Made by a program: the position numbers and the translations under genes. DNA of 64,000 bases from positions 55,561,980 through 55,625,979 of the forward strand of contig NC_068575.1 of the NCBI RefSeq assembly GCF_025698545.1, written 5' to 3'. Shown here one piece after another: positions 9,820 to 23,341 of this stretch; the stretch's first letter is position 1; each line of letters begins with the position of its first letter. Under the pieces are notes generated by a model. It was not told the DNA's origin. It did no database searches and was given only the letters and a program-made list of their open reading frames with translations. This DNA comes from Gossypium raimondii (Eukaryota > Streptophyta > Magnoliopsida > Malvales > Malvaceae).

Positions 9820-11270
9820 TTTCAGGTTTTTTTTAACTTTTTTTTTACCATTTTGGTAAATAAACTTTTTTGTATATTATTTTGATATTATTTTGTATTA
9901 TTTTTGTAAAATACCCTAGAAAAAGCTTATTTTGGACTTGATATGCAAAATCTGCTATTGTACAGTAATAACATTCAAGGTATTTGGACAGGCAAACTAA
10001 GTAACTCGACCATTATTGCACTTTTCCTTTTATTTCATTCGTGTAATAAGACAAGGGAAAGAAGACAAGAAGCCTGGTTGGAGCATGCATATTATGCAAT
10101 ATTGACATTGTTGATTGTTATGTTTTTTTTTGGGGGGGGGGTAAAAGTCCAAACATTAGGGTTCGTTAATGATCGGTTTATGTTGTTGCAATAATTGTGC
10201 GAGCTTTGAATCTACTCTACATGCAACGATTAAGAAGGTTGGGTGGTAGCTAGTGCTGTTATGCTTAAAAGGCATGTCTGCCGGAGTAGATTCGGTCCAT
10301 TTTAATCTAAGATTGGAAAAACTGGATTATGACCCATAACCAGTAAACAAGGAATGGATTCATTCTTTTATGTTACAATTATATTTAAAATGATTTATAT
10401 AAATGTTGATCCATTAATAATTTATTTTATATAAATTCTGTGAGGGAAAATATAATTGGAATTCACCCTCAATTATAAAAAATTATAATTTGATCATTTA
10501 ATTATTCTATATTTATCAATTAAATCATTCTTTTATTAATTTGCTAATGAATGCCAATGTGGATAATTAAGTTTTATTGACTTGAATATACTATTAGTTA
10601 TCCAATATTAATAAGTTTTCGTTTTGACCACACAACTATGAAAAGTTATTAAATGATTGCCGATATTATTGATTTATAATGTTTTAGTCGCCCATTACTT
10701 CAATAATGGACTCAATATGTGGCACATTAACTCATAGGTGTAATAACTAATTTAGTCCTTAACTTATAATTAAAACATCAATTTGATGCTTTTAGATCTT
10801 TTCAATGTTAAAATCAAAACAAATAAAAAACTTAAAATCTAAAAATTCATAATTTATTTTCTGGAATTATAAAAATTATAATCATATAAATTTTCTAAAA
10901 ACAAAATATTTGTAAAATTATAAAAAACCAAATTGCCTAAATTTTAAAAAGTCTAAAAATTTGAATTATTTTATTAACTGCTACAATTTACTCCACAATT
11001 TACCCATGTTTGAGAATTGTTTGTAAATATCAATTCACAGTCTAAATTATTGACATCATTTTTTCCCTTTTGATGTATTTTGTATTATTAAGTTATCAAG
11101 TTAAAAGAGGGATGATTTAAATGAACAAATTGAAGAGTTTGAGTGATGAAATTGTAATTTTATATAATTAGATGACTTAAATGTAACTTATTGATAGTTG
11201 AAGGAGCATCGTAGTCGGGTCGAACGCGGGTTTTAAAAACCGTACCCGTCTAAGACCATTTAAATATCGA
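9820..11270. other. Intergenic DNA upstream of STE24
   Basis: Mostly AT-rich, with a T9G10 homopolymer junction at 10123-10141. No supported gene. The STE24 leader probably begins around 11270-11300, where the sequence becomes CT-rich. Confidence 0.5.
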
Positions 11271-11355
11271 AGAGACTAGGGCCGTAGTGAAACCCCTTCT
11301 ATCTTTTTCTCTCTCGATTTCGCTGTCTGGATTCTGAATCCTTCATCGATACGAC

Positions 11356-14300
11356 ATGGAGTTTCCATACATGGAAGCTGTTGTTGGTACGCTCTTCTCT
11401 TCTTTCATTTCTTCGTATTGTTTTAGCTTGAATCTCTTCACTTTCGAGATTTATTCTTGTCTTTCCTTGCTCCCACATGTTGATTTTTCCACCCTATTTC
11501 TCACGATTTTATTTATTTGTTTATTTTTAAATCTGGTTCGGATTGAAATTATTAAAATCTTTTTACGTTTTCATCGGGACTTTTTTTGTTCCTTTTATTT
11601 TCTTGTCCGTTCCTATTTATTAGTTTCCACTGTGGTTCCTGAAATGAAATACGAAGCGCTTCTCTCTCTCTCTCTCTCTTTCTTTCCTTTTTAAATTTTC
11701 ATAGATTAGTTGGAATATATTTTTTTCCGTAGTTTCAATTTGTATTCATGCATATGAATATGTTTTCTTTGATTGCTAGTGATTGGAAATTCTAGGTTTT
11801 GGAGTTAGCTTTCAAGCATATTTCGAGTCTTTTTTTTCCTTCTTATATCAATGAAATATAAAGAAATACGCGGAAATGAGCTAAATTATGTTAATAGTTT
11901 CTTCAAGTGTTCTGTTTAGTGATTGTCGGAAGGTGACGGGGGTTGATCTACTAATTAAGTAGCTTACAAGTTGCAGGAAATTGGGCAATCATGATAATGA
12001 AACTTTTCACTCGAAAGAACCAAAACATGTACTTACATAAAATTGTGTTTTATGTTTTGTGTTTTTGCCCATGTGGATACTTTCAGAGATGATCGCATAA
12101 GTATGTTTCATCATGCTTAAATGGTTTGTATCTAGTTCTTTGGGGTTTATCTTCCTGTTGGTTGCTAAAAAAACACTGGGAACAGAAGTAAAAGGACAAT
12201 TCCAAATATTTAGACAGTCCTTGTTGCTGTAAACTGTTGATTGAACTGAATATACCTTATTGGTTTTGGGGGTCCAATGATTTGTAAGATAATTTTAGCC
12301 TGTTTATAGGTTTTATCTTTTGCATTTCAACCTCTTTGGCTTTTAGCTTTTTTCTGTTTATTAAGGAATGTGTTGTGCAAAGTACATGACACGGATCGTG
12401 GGACTTGTTAATCACTCGGTTACTTATGTTCTTAAAGAAGTTTGTTTTTGATGGTTGTTTATGAGTTTGTAAGTGCTCTGTTCTTTTTCTCTCCCAACTT
12501 ACCCTCTATTATTTACAGGTTTTATGATATTAATGTACTTATTTGAAACTTATCTGGACTTACGGCAACATGCTGCTCTCAAATTGCCAACCCTTCCAAA
12601 AACATTGGAAGGAGTAATCAGCCAAGAGAAATTTGAAAAGTCTCGAGCCTATAGTCTCGATAAGAGGTTGGTTTGTTGTTTCTATTGATCATTTACTAGA
12701 TTACATTGGTACATTAGGGAATAATCAAGCTTCCTTTTAACTTGATTTGACATAGTCCTTGATGCATCTCTCTTATTCGCAGCCACTTCCATTTTGTTCA
12801 TGAGTTTGTGACGATCCTGATAGATTCTGCAATTTTGTTCTTTGGCATATTGCCTTGGTTTTGGAAGGTGAGTTGATTGCTGTTTAATAAATGGATCCTC
12901 CCTTTTGTTGATTGTCACTATCTTGTAAATTAATTGTTATTTATTGCAGAAATCAGGAACTTTCTTGCCTTTAGTTGGTCTAAATGAAGAGAATGAAATA
13001 TTGCACACCCTTTCATTTTTGGCTGGTGTTATGATATGGTCACAAGTGAGTTCATGATCTTTTCTTTGTCTTCTGCATCCCTTAATACAATTATCATTTT
13101 GCGTAAGGTAACACAGACCATTTATTTGTGGTTTTATATTGCAGATCACTGACCTACCCTTTTCTCTTTATTCAACTTTTGTAATCGAGGCCCGCCATGG
13201 TTTCAATAAAGTTCGTATTCTTAATTGCTAAATCTCTTTCTTGTTTCTTTGTTTACTGCTATTTTTGGAACTTTTTTTTTTTAATTTTAAGATCACACTT
13301 ATCTTGTTGTTCCTAATTATTTTCTCATATGTTTGGCAGCAAACAATATGGTTATTCTTTAGGGACCTTATCAAAGGAATATGTCTTGCTATTGTACTTG
13401 GTCCACCAATTGTTTCTGCTATTATTGTCATAGTACAGGTAAAATTGTGTACATTTCTAGCATTTGGTCTCAGTCCTTTCTATTATAATCAGGCAGTTGT
13501 TAGCTTAACAACAAGATTTTATGGTCTTAATTACCCTGTAGTCTTTTTGCTATTATTGTTATCCTTCTCTGACTATGGTGGATCTTAATTTTGTGATTGC
13601 AGAATGGAGGTCCATATCTGGCTATCTATCTTTGGGCATTTATGTTTGTCCTTTCTCTTGTAATGATGACAATTTACCCTGTTCTGATAGCTCCACTTTT
13701 TAATAAGTTCACCCCTGTGAGTATTTCTTAACCATTGTGTCATAGTTTCATTCAAGCTTCCTCGTTTCCCCTAAGTCTAATTACTTTTGTTTTGCCTTGG
13801 ATGGCACTGTGGGAAATAGCTTCCTGAAGGAGAGCTCAGACTTAAGATTGAGAAACTTGCTTCCTCCCTCAAATTTCCTTTGAAGAAACTATTTGTTGTT
13901 GATGGATCCACAAGATCAAGTCATAGCAATGTAAGTATTATCATTTGTAGTTTTTTAATATTCTATCATTTAAGACAACACTATGTCTTTCTTTTGTAAA
14001 ACCATTTATGTAAAAGTTTGAACTGATAGTCTAATAGTGATTACTTCAATCATCTTACTTTATAGACTTGTGGCTGCTAAATATATTATTTACACACTCT
14101 AGGGGCATTATTGTCATGAACTGTGTGATGCAGTGGATGGCATTGAGGAAAAGCAAACTAAGTCTATTTCTTTTTCTTTTGGCCAGAAAACTAATTCTAT
14201 TTCAATTTGATAAATATTTGTCCCTTATTCACAAAGAGATTGATTGCAGAAGTGCTTTTTCATCCCACTTATGGTTCAATATTTTCAACGTCATGCAGGC

Positions 14301-16731
14301 CTATATGTATGGTTTCTTTAAGAACAAGCGTATTGTCCTTTATGACACATTGATTCAGCAGGTATGGATCTAATACTAAGTAAAAGTTTCTTTGCCTCTT
14401 ATGTCTGCCCTTTCGTATCTTAAGATTTTTGTATTGAGCAAAGGATAGGTGCAAAATGCCTGTGTTGTTCTTCAGTAGAGGGGTTAATATTATCGCTTGT
14501 GTGCTAGGATCATCTTCCTTCATTGTGAGGCATACAGGACCTTCCAGTAAAATGTCTTAGGTCTTCATTTTAAACCTAGTGATGATGATTTTTTGTTGAA
14601 GCTATTCTGAGTAATTATAAAGTGAATGGAAATTCCAGTCTTCTAATATTTAATTCAGACTCAATATATTTTTTCCTTCAACCTTATTTCCTACTGTTGA
14701 GCATATTGGCTGTTAAGTACATTTACTTGAAAACTGGGAACATTGTCTGCCAATCTCAGGAGACTTGAGTTTGTGGCAAATATAGTCTAATGTTATGCCA
14801 GTAGATTTCTCTCCTAGCAAACAATCTTATTTCTTATATAGGAACTTATATGTAAGTCCACTCAGTTTATCTTGATTCTGAGGATGCACTTTGACTTAAA
14901 GAGAAAATTGCCGAATACATGATTTTTTCTTTTTCCAGTTTATGGAAGAAGTTGGAAAGAATGATTAAATGATCTCGTCATTGTCTGTGTAGTGAAGGCT
15001 GCCTTAACAGTTGGGAAAGATCTTATTTATTTAGATTCGTTTTGCAGTGCAAAAATGACGAGGAAATTGTTGCTGTTATTGCTCATGAACTGGGGCATTG
15101 GAAGCTAAACCATACCATGTACTCATTTATTGCTGTGCAGGTATGCTGTGGTTGTTCTCTTGCAATCTTCTTTTTTTCTCTGAAGAAAAAAAAAACTCAC
15201 TCCCGTTTTATTTATCCTTGGATAAATGAGCACCATGTTATGACTATATTATGGTTCATGACTCTTCATTTATGTTTTGGTGGAATAGCAGTGATGCTGT
15301 TAAAAATGATCAGAAAATAATTGTTCATTGAGGTGATTTGCCTGCTTAGCAATATAGTTCTTAGGGCAGTCACACTTCATGATAGTGTTCATGCAGCAAG
15401 ATAATCCCATATCCTCGATCTGGCACTACAAAATATTATGAGTTAGATAAACCAAAAGCATGTTAATGAGCCACACAAGTCAAGTGCCTATGCTGTAAAA
15501 AAATAGCAATTTTTTCTGCTTAATATTAAGAACATGAGCTGTTTATGTCTTTATACTATGCTTGCTAGATTTGTCAAGGTGTATGTGGATATATCTATAA
15601 TTTCTTGCTCCAGCAACTAGTTCCATTCCTTTGTTTTGATGTTTGTTTGTTTTTCCCTTCCTTCCAAATGCAGATTCTTACTTTTTTGCAATTTGGAGGT
15701 TATACACTGGTCAGGAACTCAACTGATCTTTTCCGAAGCTTTGGGTTTGACACACAGCCGGTACTAATTGGTCTTATTATATTTCAGGTACAAAAATACC
15801 TAAACAATGTACTCATAGTTGAGATACCTAGCCTAATAATGAGATGTACTCTATAAGCATAACTAAGCTCTTAACAGGGCAGCAGAGACATTGTTTAATT
15901 TGTTTGCGTATAGATAGGATTGAAGGTTATGAATCATTGCTCATTATGATGGAATGGAAAAAGAATCAGTTGCCATACTAACCATTCTCTGACCTTATCA
16001 TATGCAGCATACTGTAATACCACTCCAACACCTTGTAAGCTTTGGTCTCAATCTTGTAAGCAGATCATTTGAATTTCAGGTAACTTCTTTTTTGCAGCAA
16101 ATGCTGATTTTGAGTTTTGGTGCTTTTCTCATAGGCTTTGACTGTCATGAAGGGTAGAAATAAGTGAGGATGGGAAATTTGTTAATTAAAAGAATTTAGA
16201 TTCATAACCACTTTCCTACTATGTAGCTTAACCATTAAATTAACAAAATTTACATCCTTGCTCATTTCCATCTCCTTCTCATCAATCTTTGGATTTAATA
16301 ATGTATGGTATTTATTGTTTTATGTAGGCTGATGCCTTTGCTAAGAAGCTTGGGTATGGATCTGCTTTACGTGCCGGTCTAGTGAAGCTACAGGTGAATT
16401 TCTAGTCATTTTGCTTTCCTTTGTTGTTTAAATCGGAATCTACTATATCGTTTCAAATATGAAGTCTGCTTCATTGTTGTTACCTTCATGCAAAGTCCAT
16501 CCAATGATAATATCTGCATGTAGCTTATATTAAGTGAAAAAAAGAAAGGTTAATGAAGTTGAAATAAAATACTAGTTACATGTTAATGAGGAGTTGTTGG
16601 TGCAATTTTTTCAGGAAGAAAATCTGTCGGCTATGAATACAGATCCGTGGTACTCAGCTTATCACTATTCTCATCCTCCTCTTGTTGAAAGATTGGCGGC
16701 AATTGATGCAGCTGACAAAAAGGAAGAGTGA
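11356..16731 (+). CDS. STE24: CAAX prenyl protease 1 (STE24/ZMPSTE24 family), 14 exons
   Basis: This is a zinc metalloprotease of the ER membrane that removes the last three residues (-AAX) from prenylated CAAX proteins. Exons from GT/AG signals: 11356-11386, 12519-12666, 12783-12867, 12950-13045, 13145-13210, 13340-13438, 13603-13716, 13820-13930, 14299-14361, 15048-15140, 15674-15787, 16008-16079, 16328-16393, 16615-16731. They sum to 1275 nt, or 424 residues, the length I recall for the Arabidopsis protein. The start [20 protein letters not shown] matches the family N-terminus. The M48 motif HELGH is at 15084-15098. The third zinc ligand should be the Glu of SFEFQADAFA, split over exons 12 and 13. 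Several hydrophobic segments are present (for example SAIIVIVQ and [16 protein letters not shown]). No frameshift or missing motif, so it appears intact. Part of intron 10 recurs at 1883-2080. Confidence 0.96.
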
Positions 16732-18140
16732 TAGGGATGTCATAATATTAAGAACTGGGTTTGAATTATTTCATTTCATTGTAATATTTTTGTTTGATGA
16801 TCTGCATTTGAGTTGCATGGCGTCCTCACGTTGTCAAATGTCACTAGTTCAGGCACACTTATTAGTCAGAAAGCTAGTTAAAATGGAAGGAACTAAGCAG
16901 AAAAGAGGGAAGAATAGACTAGACAAATGATCGGAGAAACATCGAATGCAATGAAACTTTGATTAAATGTGTTCCGTCCTTTTACTGCACTCCTTTTATT
17001 TTGCCACATCTGCAGGTCTATTTTCAAGGTAAGGAAAAAAACCCCAAAAATAAGTTTGAGTATTTTATGTTTTTCTTAAAATGTTTTTATTAGTTGTTCT
17101 TGTCAAATACAAAAGGGGGGGGGGGATAATAACGTAATATTATTGTAAATAGAACGTGGCTAGGATTTGTGAAGCAACTAAGCATAATGTTGCTATGTTT
17201 TGTCAAATTAGCTGCGGCTTCAATTTTAATGGCTTTTTTTAATGTTTGAAGCTGAATGGAAAATTTAAAAAACTATGAAAATTTCTAAATATCGAAGTGA
17301 TTAGGGTCACAGCGGGGTTTACTCACTAATCAAAAATTGGAAAGAGAGACATTGCTTGTCGGTTGCATAATTAGATTTTCTATAATTTACTTACCAACAT
17401 TAAAATAGATAAATAAAGCAAATGTTAGTAGGAAGTTGTTGAGATATTAAGTGTCGGATATTCTTTTTCTCTACCTTTCCATAAAATAATTTACTACCAT
17501 TTGCGTCCAATGTTTGAAAGAATGTATGAAGAGTCACCCACCACCTCTCTCACCTCACCTCACCTCACCTCACCTCACCTCACCTTACCATCTCATCACA
17601 TCTCAAGTGGACTGCGGACGTCGCTACGCAATCTCATTCAGTCCGCCTAATCACTTATTCTTTTCCAGCTCTCTCTCAAACCATAACCTACGTACTCCTC
17701 CTCGTCCCCATAATCAGCAGGCAGGCCTTGCTATTAAATGGGAAAAAAAATGCTTTTCAATCTCAGATTTGACCATTCTCGAAGACTTATAATTTAAGCA
17801 CTCTTAATTAAATAAAAAGGTACGCATTTGACCGTTCTCAAAATTTCACAATTTAATCTAAAATTGGAAATAGAATGAATTAAAAGGACCATATAGTCTT
17901 GTTAGTTTCAGTCACTGAAGCTACAAGATAAAAAGAACCAGACGCGCACTAACATTTTTAGTTTCCCTTGTTCGTAAGGAAAAAACGATACAGTGCACAG
18001 ACAACCAGTAAAAGTACAGGCTGAGTTGCATTTCAGTCCCTTTATTAAAAAAAATATATTAATCTTTATCATCTCGAAACATGTAAATTAGTCTTCTTTT
18101 TCTTTTCTTTTTTTCTGTTAAATTATGACGAAAGTTATTT
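16732..18140. other. Intergenic DNA after STE24
   Basis: The STE24 3' UTR probably lies in 16732-17000. A G11 run is at 17115-17125. No other gene is supported. Confidence 0.5.
17551..17585. repeat. (CACCT)7 microsatellite
   Basis: Seven perfect 5-bp units. A short open frame spans it but has no protein-like character. Confidence 0.95.
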
Positions 18141-18149
18141 TTTAGGGTA

Positions 18150-19580
18150 AACTATAAAATGGTCACCTAACTATACATTTCATTTTATTTTAGTCACCTA
18201 ATTATTAATTTTTTGACTTAGTCACTAAGCTTTTGAAAGTTAATGTGGGTTTTCTTATTGGTCCAGTAACAAAATTAGTTTTCTAATATTTCCACGTTCT
18301 ATAAATTTGATTCTAAACATAAAAAATTAACAAATCTAGCCCTCAATATTTACAGAATTTATCATTTTAGTTCTATTTCTAAAAAGTAAATTTAGTTCTC
18401 AACATCTACAAAATCTATCAATTTAGTCCTAATTCTAAAATTAAAATATATATATTTAAAAATTATTTTAGCCATTATAACCCATAGGCTAACCCACCTA
18501 AAATATTAAAACAAAAAAAAAAGAGCACCCTCTTTTTTTCAAGTCACTTGCAACATATTTTTTTACTATAGTGTAGGCTTCACACTGGATCAAACTAATT
18601 GATTTAGAACATATCTGGAATAATTGGTTACATTACTACTCAAACATATAGTATTTTTAATGCCTTTAATTTCTTTTGGATTTTAAATTTTTTGTTTTTT
18701 ATCCCAACTCTTTAGAATTTTTTTGCAAGTCCCTTAAAAGAGAGTATTTTTTTCTTATTTTAATATCTCATATGGGTTAGCCATAGGGATGGCAAAAAAC
18801 TCGAAATTGACCTGATAGGGTTGGTTTTTTTTATTAAAGTTGGGGAACGGGGTGGGGCGGGTTAATTTTTAAAAATAGTCTCGTCGGGTAGAGGTTGGGT
18901 TTAGAATGAAACCACCCACCCCTCCCCGAGATATTTACGAAATTACCATCTATACATATTTAATATTAATTAAATTAAGAATCTATAAAATTTATCACTA
19001 CTAGTCTCATTCTAAAGTCTAAACTAGTCCCCTTTCACCCTTATAAGGTTATTTCTCCTATTTTCTATCCTTTTAATTTAATAATTTATTAAAGAAATCT
19101 TTGTTTTTTTTTTTTGTGTTGTAATCACACTATTTGTGTAAATATACATTAGCACAACTTGGGAGATAAATCATTTAGTAAATCTAATAAGAAATTGTGC
19201 CAAAGTCTTTCATATTTTTTATTTTTTAATTAATCATGATTTTACAAAAAAATTAAAAATAAAAAAATTAAACTCGGGTAAGATTGAATCGAAGTCGGGT
19301 ATACTATTAATTTTCTGGTTCAAGTTTGGGGTGGGTTAGATTTTTTTAAGTCGAGGTCAAAGCATGGGGATAGAGCATCGGGGCGGATCCAAGTGTGGCA
19401 AAAAACTGCCACGCCCCGCCCCGTTGCCATCACTAGTTAGCTGATGGAAAAAAAAATTAAAGATTTTAGAGTTAGGACTAAATTGACAGATTTTATAAAT
19501 ATTAATGGTCAAATTTATTAAATTTTTTAGAATTAGAACTAAAATGATAAATTTTGTAAACAATGAGATAACTTTGGTAT
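18150..19580. repeat. Decayed fold-back MITE with a hAT-like insert
   Basis: 18160-18480 (GTCACCTAACTATAC, then repeated AAATTTAGTTCTCAACAT/AATTTAGTCC phrases) is partly reverse-complemented at 19440-19600 (TAGGACTAAATTGACAG, GAACTAAAATGATAAATTTTG). The arms flank the element at 18784-19435. They are diverged and the outer ends are unclear. Confidence 0.5.
18784..19435. mobile_element. Non-autonomous hAT-like element
   Basis: The ends read TAGGGATGGCAA at the left and TTGCCATCACTA at the right, near-perfect inverted repeats of hAT type. Flanks are GTTAGCCA and GTTAGCTG, a probable 8-bp target duplication with two changes. The interior has GGGGCGGGG-type runs near both ends and no coding capacity. 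Confidence 0.65.
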
Positions 19581-19811
19581 TAGAGCAATTAAAAAAAACC
19601 ACATCAACCTGATACGACAAGCTGATTTAAAAAGTAGCTACGAAGATAATTAATTATAAGATAAACAAATCATTCTCCTCTTCTGTGTCTCTCCTTTTCT
19701 TTCTTTAAACGTTCCTATTTGTTTCTTACTTTTTCTTCTATTCAATTTAAAACGTTATTCCCCAGTATTGGAGCTAATGCTGGCCGGATTATTCAACAAA
19801 GTATAAAGATA

Positions 19812-21916
19812 ATGTCTGTGTACGACGTCGCTTTCCTTAACGCCGAGCTATCAAAGCCGACGCCGATTTTCGGGGTAAGACTATGGGTACTCGTCGGCCT
19901 TCTTTTCGCTTCATTCATTCTCTTCACTTTGTTTCTTCTCTCACTTTGCCTCACTGCCCGCCGCAAATCCGATAGACACCACCACCTGCACCCTTCCCCA
20001 TCAATCTCCAAAGAGGTTCAACAAATAATCCATCACCCATCCGCTGCCGATCACCACCCTATCTCGCAGTCCGCGGAGTTGGGAAAAATGGAGCACGGAA
20101 TGGTGTTCTCGAGTGAGGAAAGTAGAGGGCCGACGAGTGCAGGTGCCACTGACACGGCATCATTGGGGAGTGGAAGTACGGGGCCGGAAGTGTCTCATCT
20201 TGGCTGGGGAAAATGGTATACTTTGAGGGAACTAGAACTAGCTACGAATGGATTGTGTGAAGAGAATGTGATTGGTGAAGGTGGCTATGGAATTGTTTTC
20301 ATTGGCGTTTTAACTGATGGAGCTAAAGTAGCTGTTAAGAACTTGCTTAATAACAGGTATCTCTGGTTAATAAACTTAATTTGGTTGCTAAGAGAAAATG
20401 ATGTTTGTTTTTCCTATTATTCAGTCCATGCAATAGTTAGCTTCTGATCAAAATGATGTTCTTCTTCTTCTTTGTTTACTTGTTTTTATAGATGTATACA
20501 AATTAGCTAATCAAAATATTCTATCAACCCTTCAGGGGCCAAGCTGAGAAGGAATTTAAGGTGGAGGTGGAAGCAATCGGGCGAGCACGACACAAGAATC
20601 TCGTGAGACTGCATGGATACTGTGTTGAAGGTGCATATAGGTAGTGCCATTCTCTGAAATTAAAGGCTTTTCTTCCCCTTTTTTAGTGTTGATACAAGTG
20701 ACTTATTACCTGGTTTTGCTGTACAGGATGCTTGTATATGAGTATGTTGACAATGGCAATTTGGAACAATGGCTCCATGGGGATGTTGGGGATGTCAGTC
20801 CTCTTACATGGGATATCCGGATGAATATCATATTGGGAACGGCAAAAGGGTACATCAGCTAGAATTGTATTCTTCGGTTCATGTATACTATTTGTCGTGG
20901 TTCTTGTTCTGAGTGTTTAATGCATTGTTTTTGCAGTTTGGCCTACCTTCATGAGGGTCTTGAACCCAAGGTTGTCCATCGGGATGTAAAATCTAGCAAC
21001 ATCCTACTTGATCGCCAGTGGAACCCCAAGGTTTCTGATTTTGGGCTTGCTAAACTCTTGCGTTCTGAAAGGACTTACGTGACAACTCGAGTGATGGGAA
21101 CATTTGGGTTGGTTGATTTCCTTTTGCAGTTTTACTAAAAGTTAAGATTATATGTTATGAAAGCATACATGCATCATAAGAAAAATGTTTGTGTGATTCA
21201 TTAATCTAAAACATGAAAATCTTTTCTTTCTTCAGCTATGTTGCTCCGGAGTATGCTTGTACTGGAATGCTGAATGAGAAGAGTGATGTCTACAGCTTTG
21301 GAGTGCTTATTATGGAGATTATCTCTGGGAGAAGTCCCGTTGACTATAGCCGACCGCAAGGGGAGGTTAGACTTATTAAATTTCATCCTTGGCTAGTCTA
21401 GTGTCACAGCTCCTAATGTTGCTAAGTTGGAAATGATTTGATAATTGCAGGTGAATTTGGTGGAATGGTTAAAAATCATGGTTGGGGATCGAAAATCCAA
21501 GGAAGTAGTTGATCCTAAACTACCTGAGATGCCTGCTTCAAAAGCACTTAAACGTGTACTGTTGGTTGCTCTTCGATGTGTTGATCCTGATGCAACAAAG
21601 AGACCAAAAATGGGACATGTTATCCACATGCTTGAGTCTGATGACCTGCTATTCCATGATGTAGGCACCATTTTTTTGCAAACTACAAAGATATTAGCAT
21701 TTATGGCACCTGAAGAGGGAGGCTTCATGTTATTTTCTTTGTGGACTGTCTGTTGTTTTGCAGGAACGGCGGAATGCTAGAGAGCATTCAAATGGCCAGC
21801 AAACGAATAGCAATGCCACAAAGTTAGGTGGCAGCCGATTTGACAGGGCCTCTGCTTCTCATACATATGAAGGCAATAGCGAAAGGAACCATCACCAGCC
21901 AACTAGGTGGAGATAA
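19812..21916 (+). CDS. Receptor-like Ser/Thr protein kinase (At1g01540/At4g01330 type), 7 exons
   Basis: This is a single-pass plasma-membrane kinase with almost no extracellular part, of RLCK/PERK-like subfamily. Exons: 19812-20356, 20536-20640, 20727-20849, 20937-21107, 21236-21365, 21451-21660, 21764-21916. Total 1437 nt, 478 residues. The N-terminus [20 protein letters not shown] is followed by a transmembrane helix (about residues 24-46) and a His/Ser-rich linker. The kinase domain begins with [14 protein letters not shown]. It has the P-loop GEGGYG, VAVKNLL, the catalytic loop [10 protein letters not shown] (an RD kinase), SDFGLAK, the activation segment [19 protein letters not shown] and SDVYSFG. 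The last exon encodes a polar tail. I chose the second in-frame Met (19812) because the family starts MSVYD; the upstream ATG at 19719 adds 31 non-conserved residues. Intact as read. Ligand and substrate are unknown. Confidence 0.94.
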
Positions 21917-22885
21917 TGCTATCAATGACTAGGTAACTAGCAAATTTAAGCCTCTCATGAAGCATTTTCTTTCTTTCTTTATTTGTCTGTGTATTAGTTC
22001 CCCAGTGTTTTGATTGTATATGCTCCATTTAAGCAAACAATAATCTGCATTTATCTATGCCTTCTATACAATATGCATTTGTAAAAAAAAATGGATGAAC
22101 TCATAATTGTTATACCATTTGTAATTGATTGTCTTCATTTATTTATAAGAAAAAAGAAAAGGTTTCTGGTTTGGTATTTGCTTTTGTGTGAAGATGAGTT
22201 AGATAGTTTGAATGGATGTGCAAATTACTTGCAATGCCTGAAATGAGATGAGGAATTGGTGGCGGACCATTTATTCTGACAGAAATAATATAATATAGAT
22301 TAACCATCAACATCAGTGAGAAATGGACCCAACAACCAGCTAATTTGATGGAAAAACGACCATGTGGGTTTTGTTGCATTATTGGAACTGGCCAAGAAAC
22401 AGTAAGGGATGACTATGTCCTTTGTTTTCACCATGAACGGCAAAGCATCCTAATAACGACACTAGGTCTGATAGAATTTTAACTTGGACTTGAGCAAAAA
22501 TGTTGTGTTTTGGACGTAGTCTTGGCCAGCCATCGGCCTATGGCCTTTTAATATTATCTACCAATCACGCGATGTTCTAATACTTGGGCGGAATTAGACC
22601 GGCGAATTAATTATTATTAGAGGGGGAGGCGATGATTTCATATGTTAAAACGACATAGTAACGAAGAAAACGATGCATAATAATATAAGACAACCTAAAG
22701 GTGGAATAGTTTTTATGGATTAATGAGATTAGAAAAAGAAGAAATGCTAATGAAGTTATGTGCAATAATGTAATAATTCACAAATTTTAAAAGAGATAAT
22801 TATAAAAATATACGATTTTCATAAAAATATCATAAATACCATGGTATTATTTTTAATATTATGTATATGTCATATTAAAATAGAC
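21917..22885. other. Kinase 3' UTR and intergenic DNA
   Basis: No gene supported. The 3' UTR probably extends towards 22100 (AATAATCTGC/ATACAATATGC region). Confidence 0.45.
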
Positions 22886-23341
22886 ATAACGATATTTTTG
22901 GCCTTCTAATTTTACAAAAAATTATTTATTTTAGCTCTTCTTTTATTTTTTGTCCTCTTCTAACTCTTAAACTTGCATTGTTTGTCAAATCACCTAAAAT
23001 AGATGAAAAAGTTTTGTTAACTTTGCTAACATGACATATACGTGAATTTTCATGTGTATGATATGCCAAGATTTAATTTAATTTTAAAATTTTAAAATAT
23101 TGTTTATATTTTTATACTTTTTAATTATTTTAGTTTTAAAATAATTTTATAATTTTTAAATTTTAAAAATTAATTAAATGTTGACGTGTATATCACATCA
23201 ACAAAGTGAATAAAAGCTTTAATTTTTCCGTCCATTTTAGGGTTATTTAACAAAATACATGTTTAAGAGCTAGAAAAGTTGAAAAAATATAGGGTTGAAA
23301 TGACTTTTTTGTAAAGTTAGAAGGCAAAAAAAATCATTATA
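22886..23341. repeat. Fold-back MITE, about 455 bp
   Basis: The left end (GGCCTTCTAATTTTACAAAA) and the reverse complement of the right end (TGCCTTCTAACTTTACAAAA) match over about 40 bp with few changes. The interior has its own matching arms (CTAAAATAGATG / TCCATTTTAGGG). No coding sequence. Probably Mutator-type by structure; no target duplication was settled. Confidence 0.65.

Noticed and set aside
10123..10141. T9G10 homopolymer junction
   Set aside because: Most likely a simple-repeat or sequencing-sensitive site; no context suggests function.
11258..17320. Similar 30-bp words AAATATCGAAG..TAGGG on both sides of STE24
   Set aside because: Similarity falls off after about 12 bases; not enough to call flanking repeats.
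17514..17792. Frame spanning the CACCT microsatellite
   Set aside because: The protein is repeat-derived (SPHLTSPHLT) without any domain.
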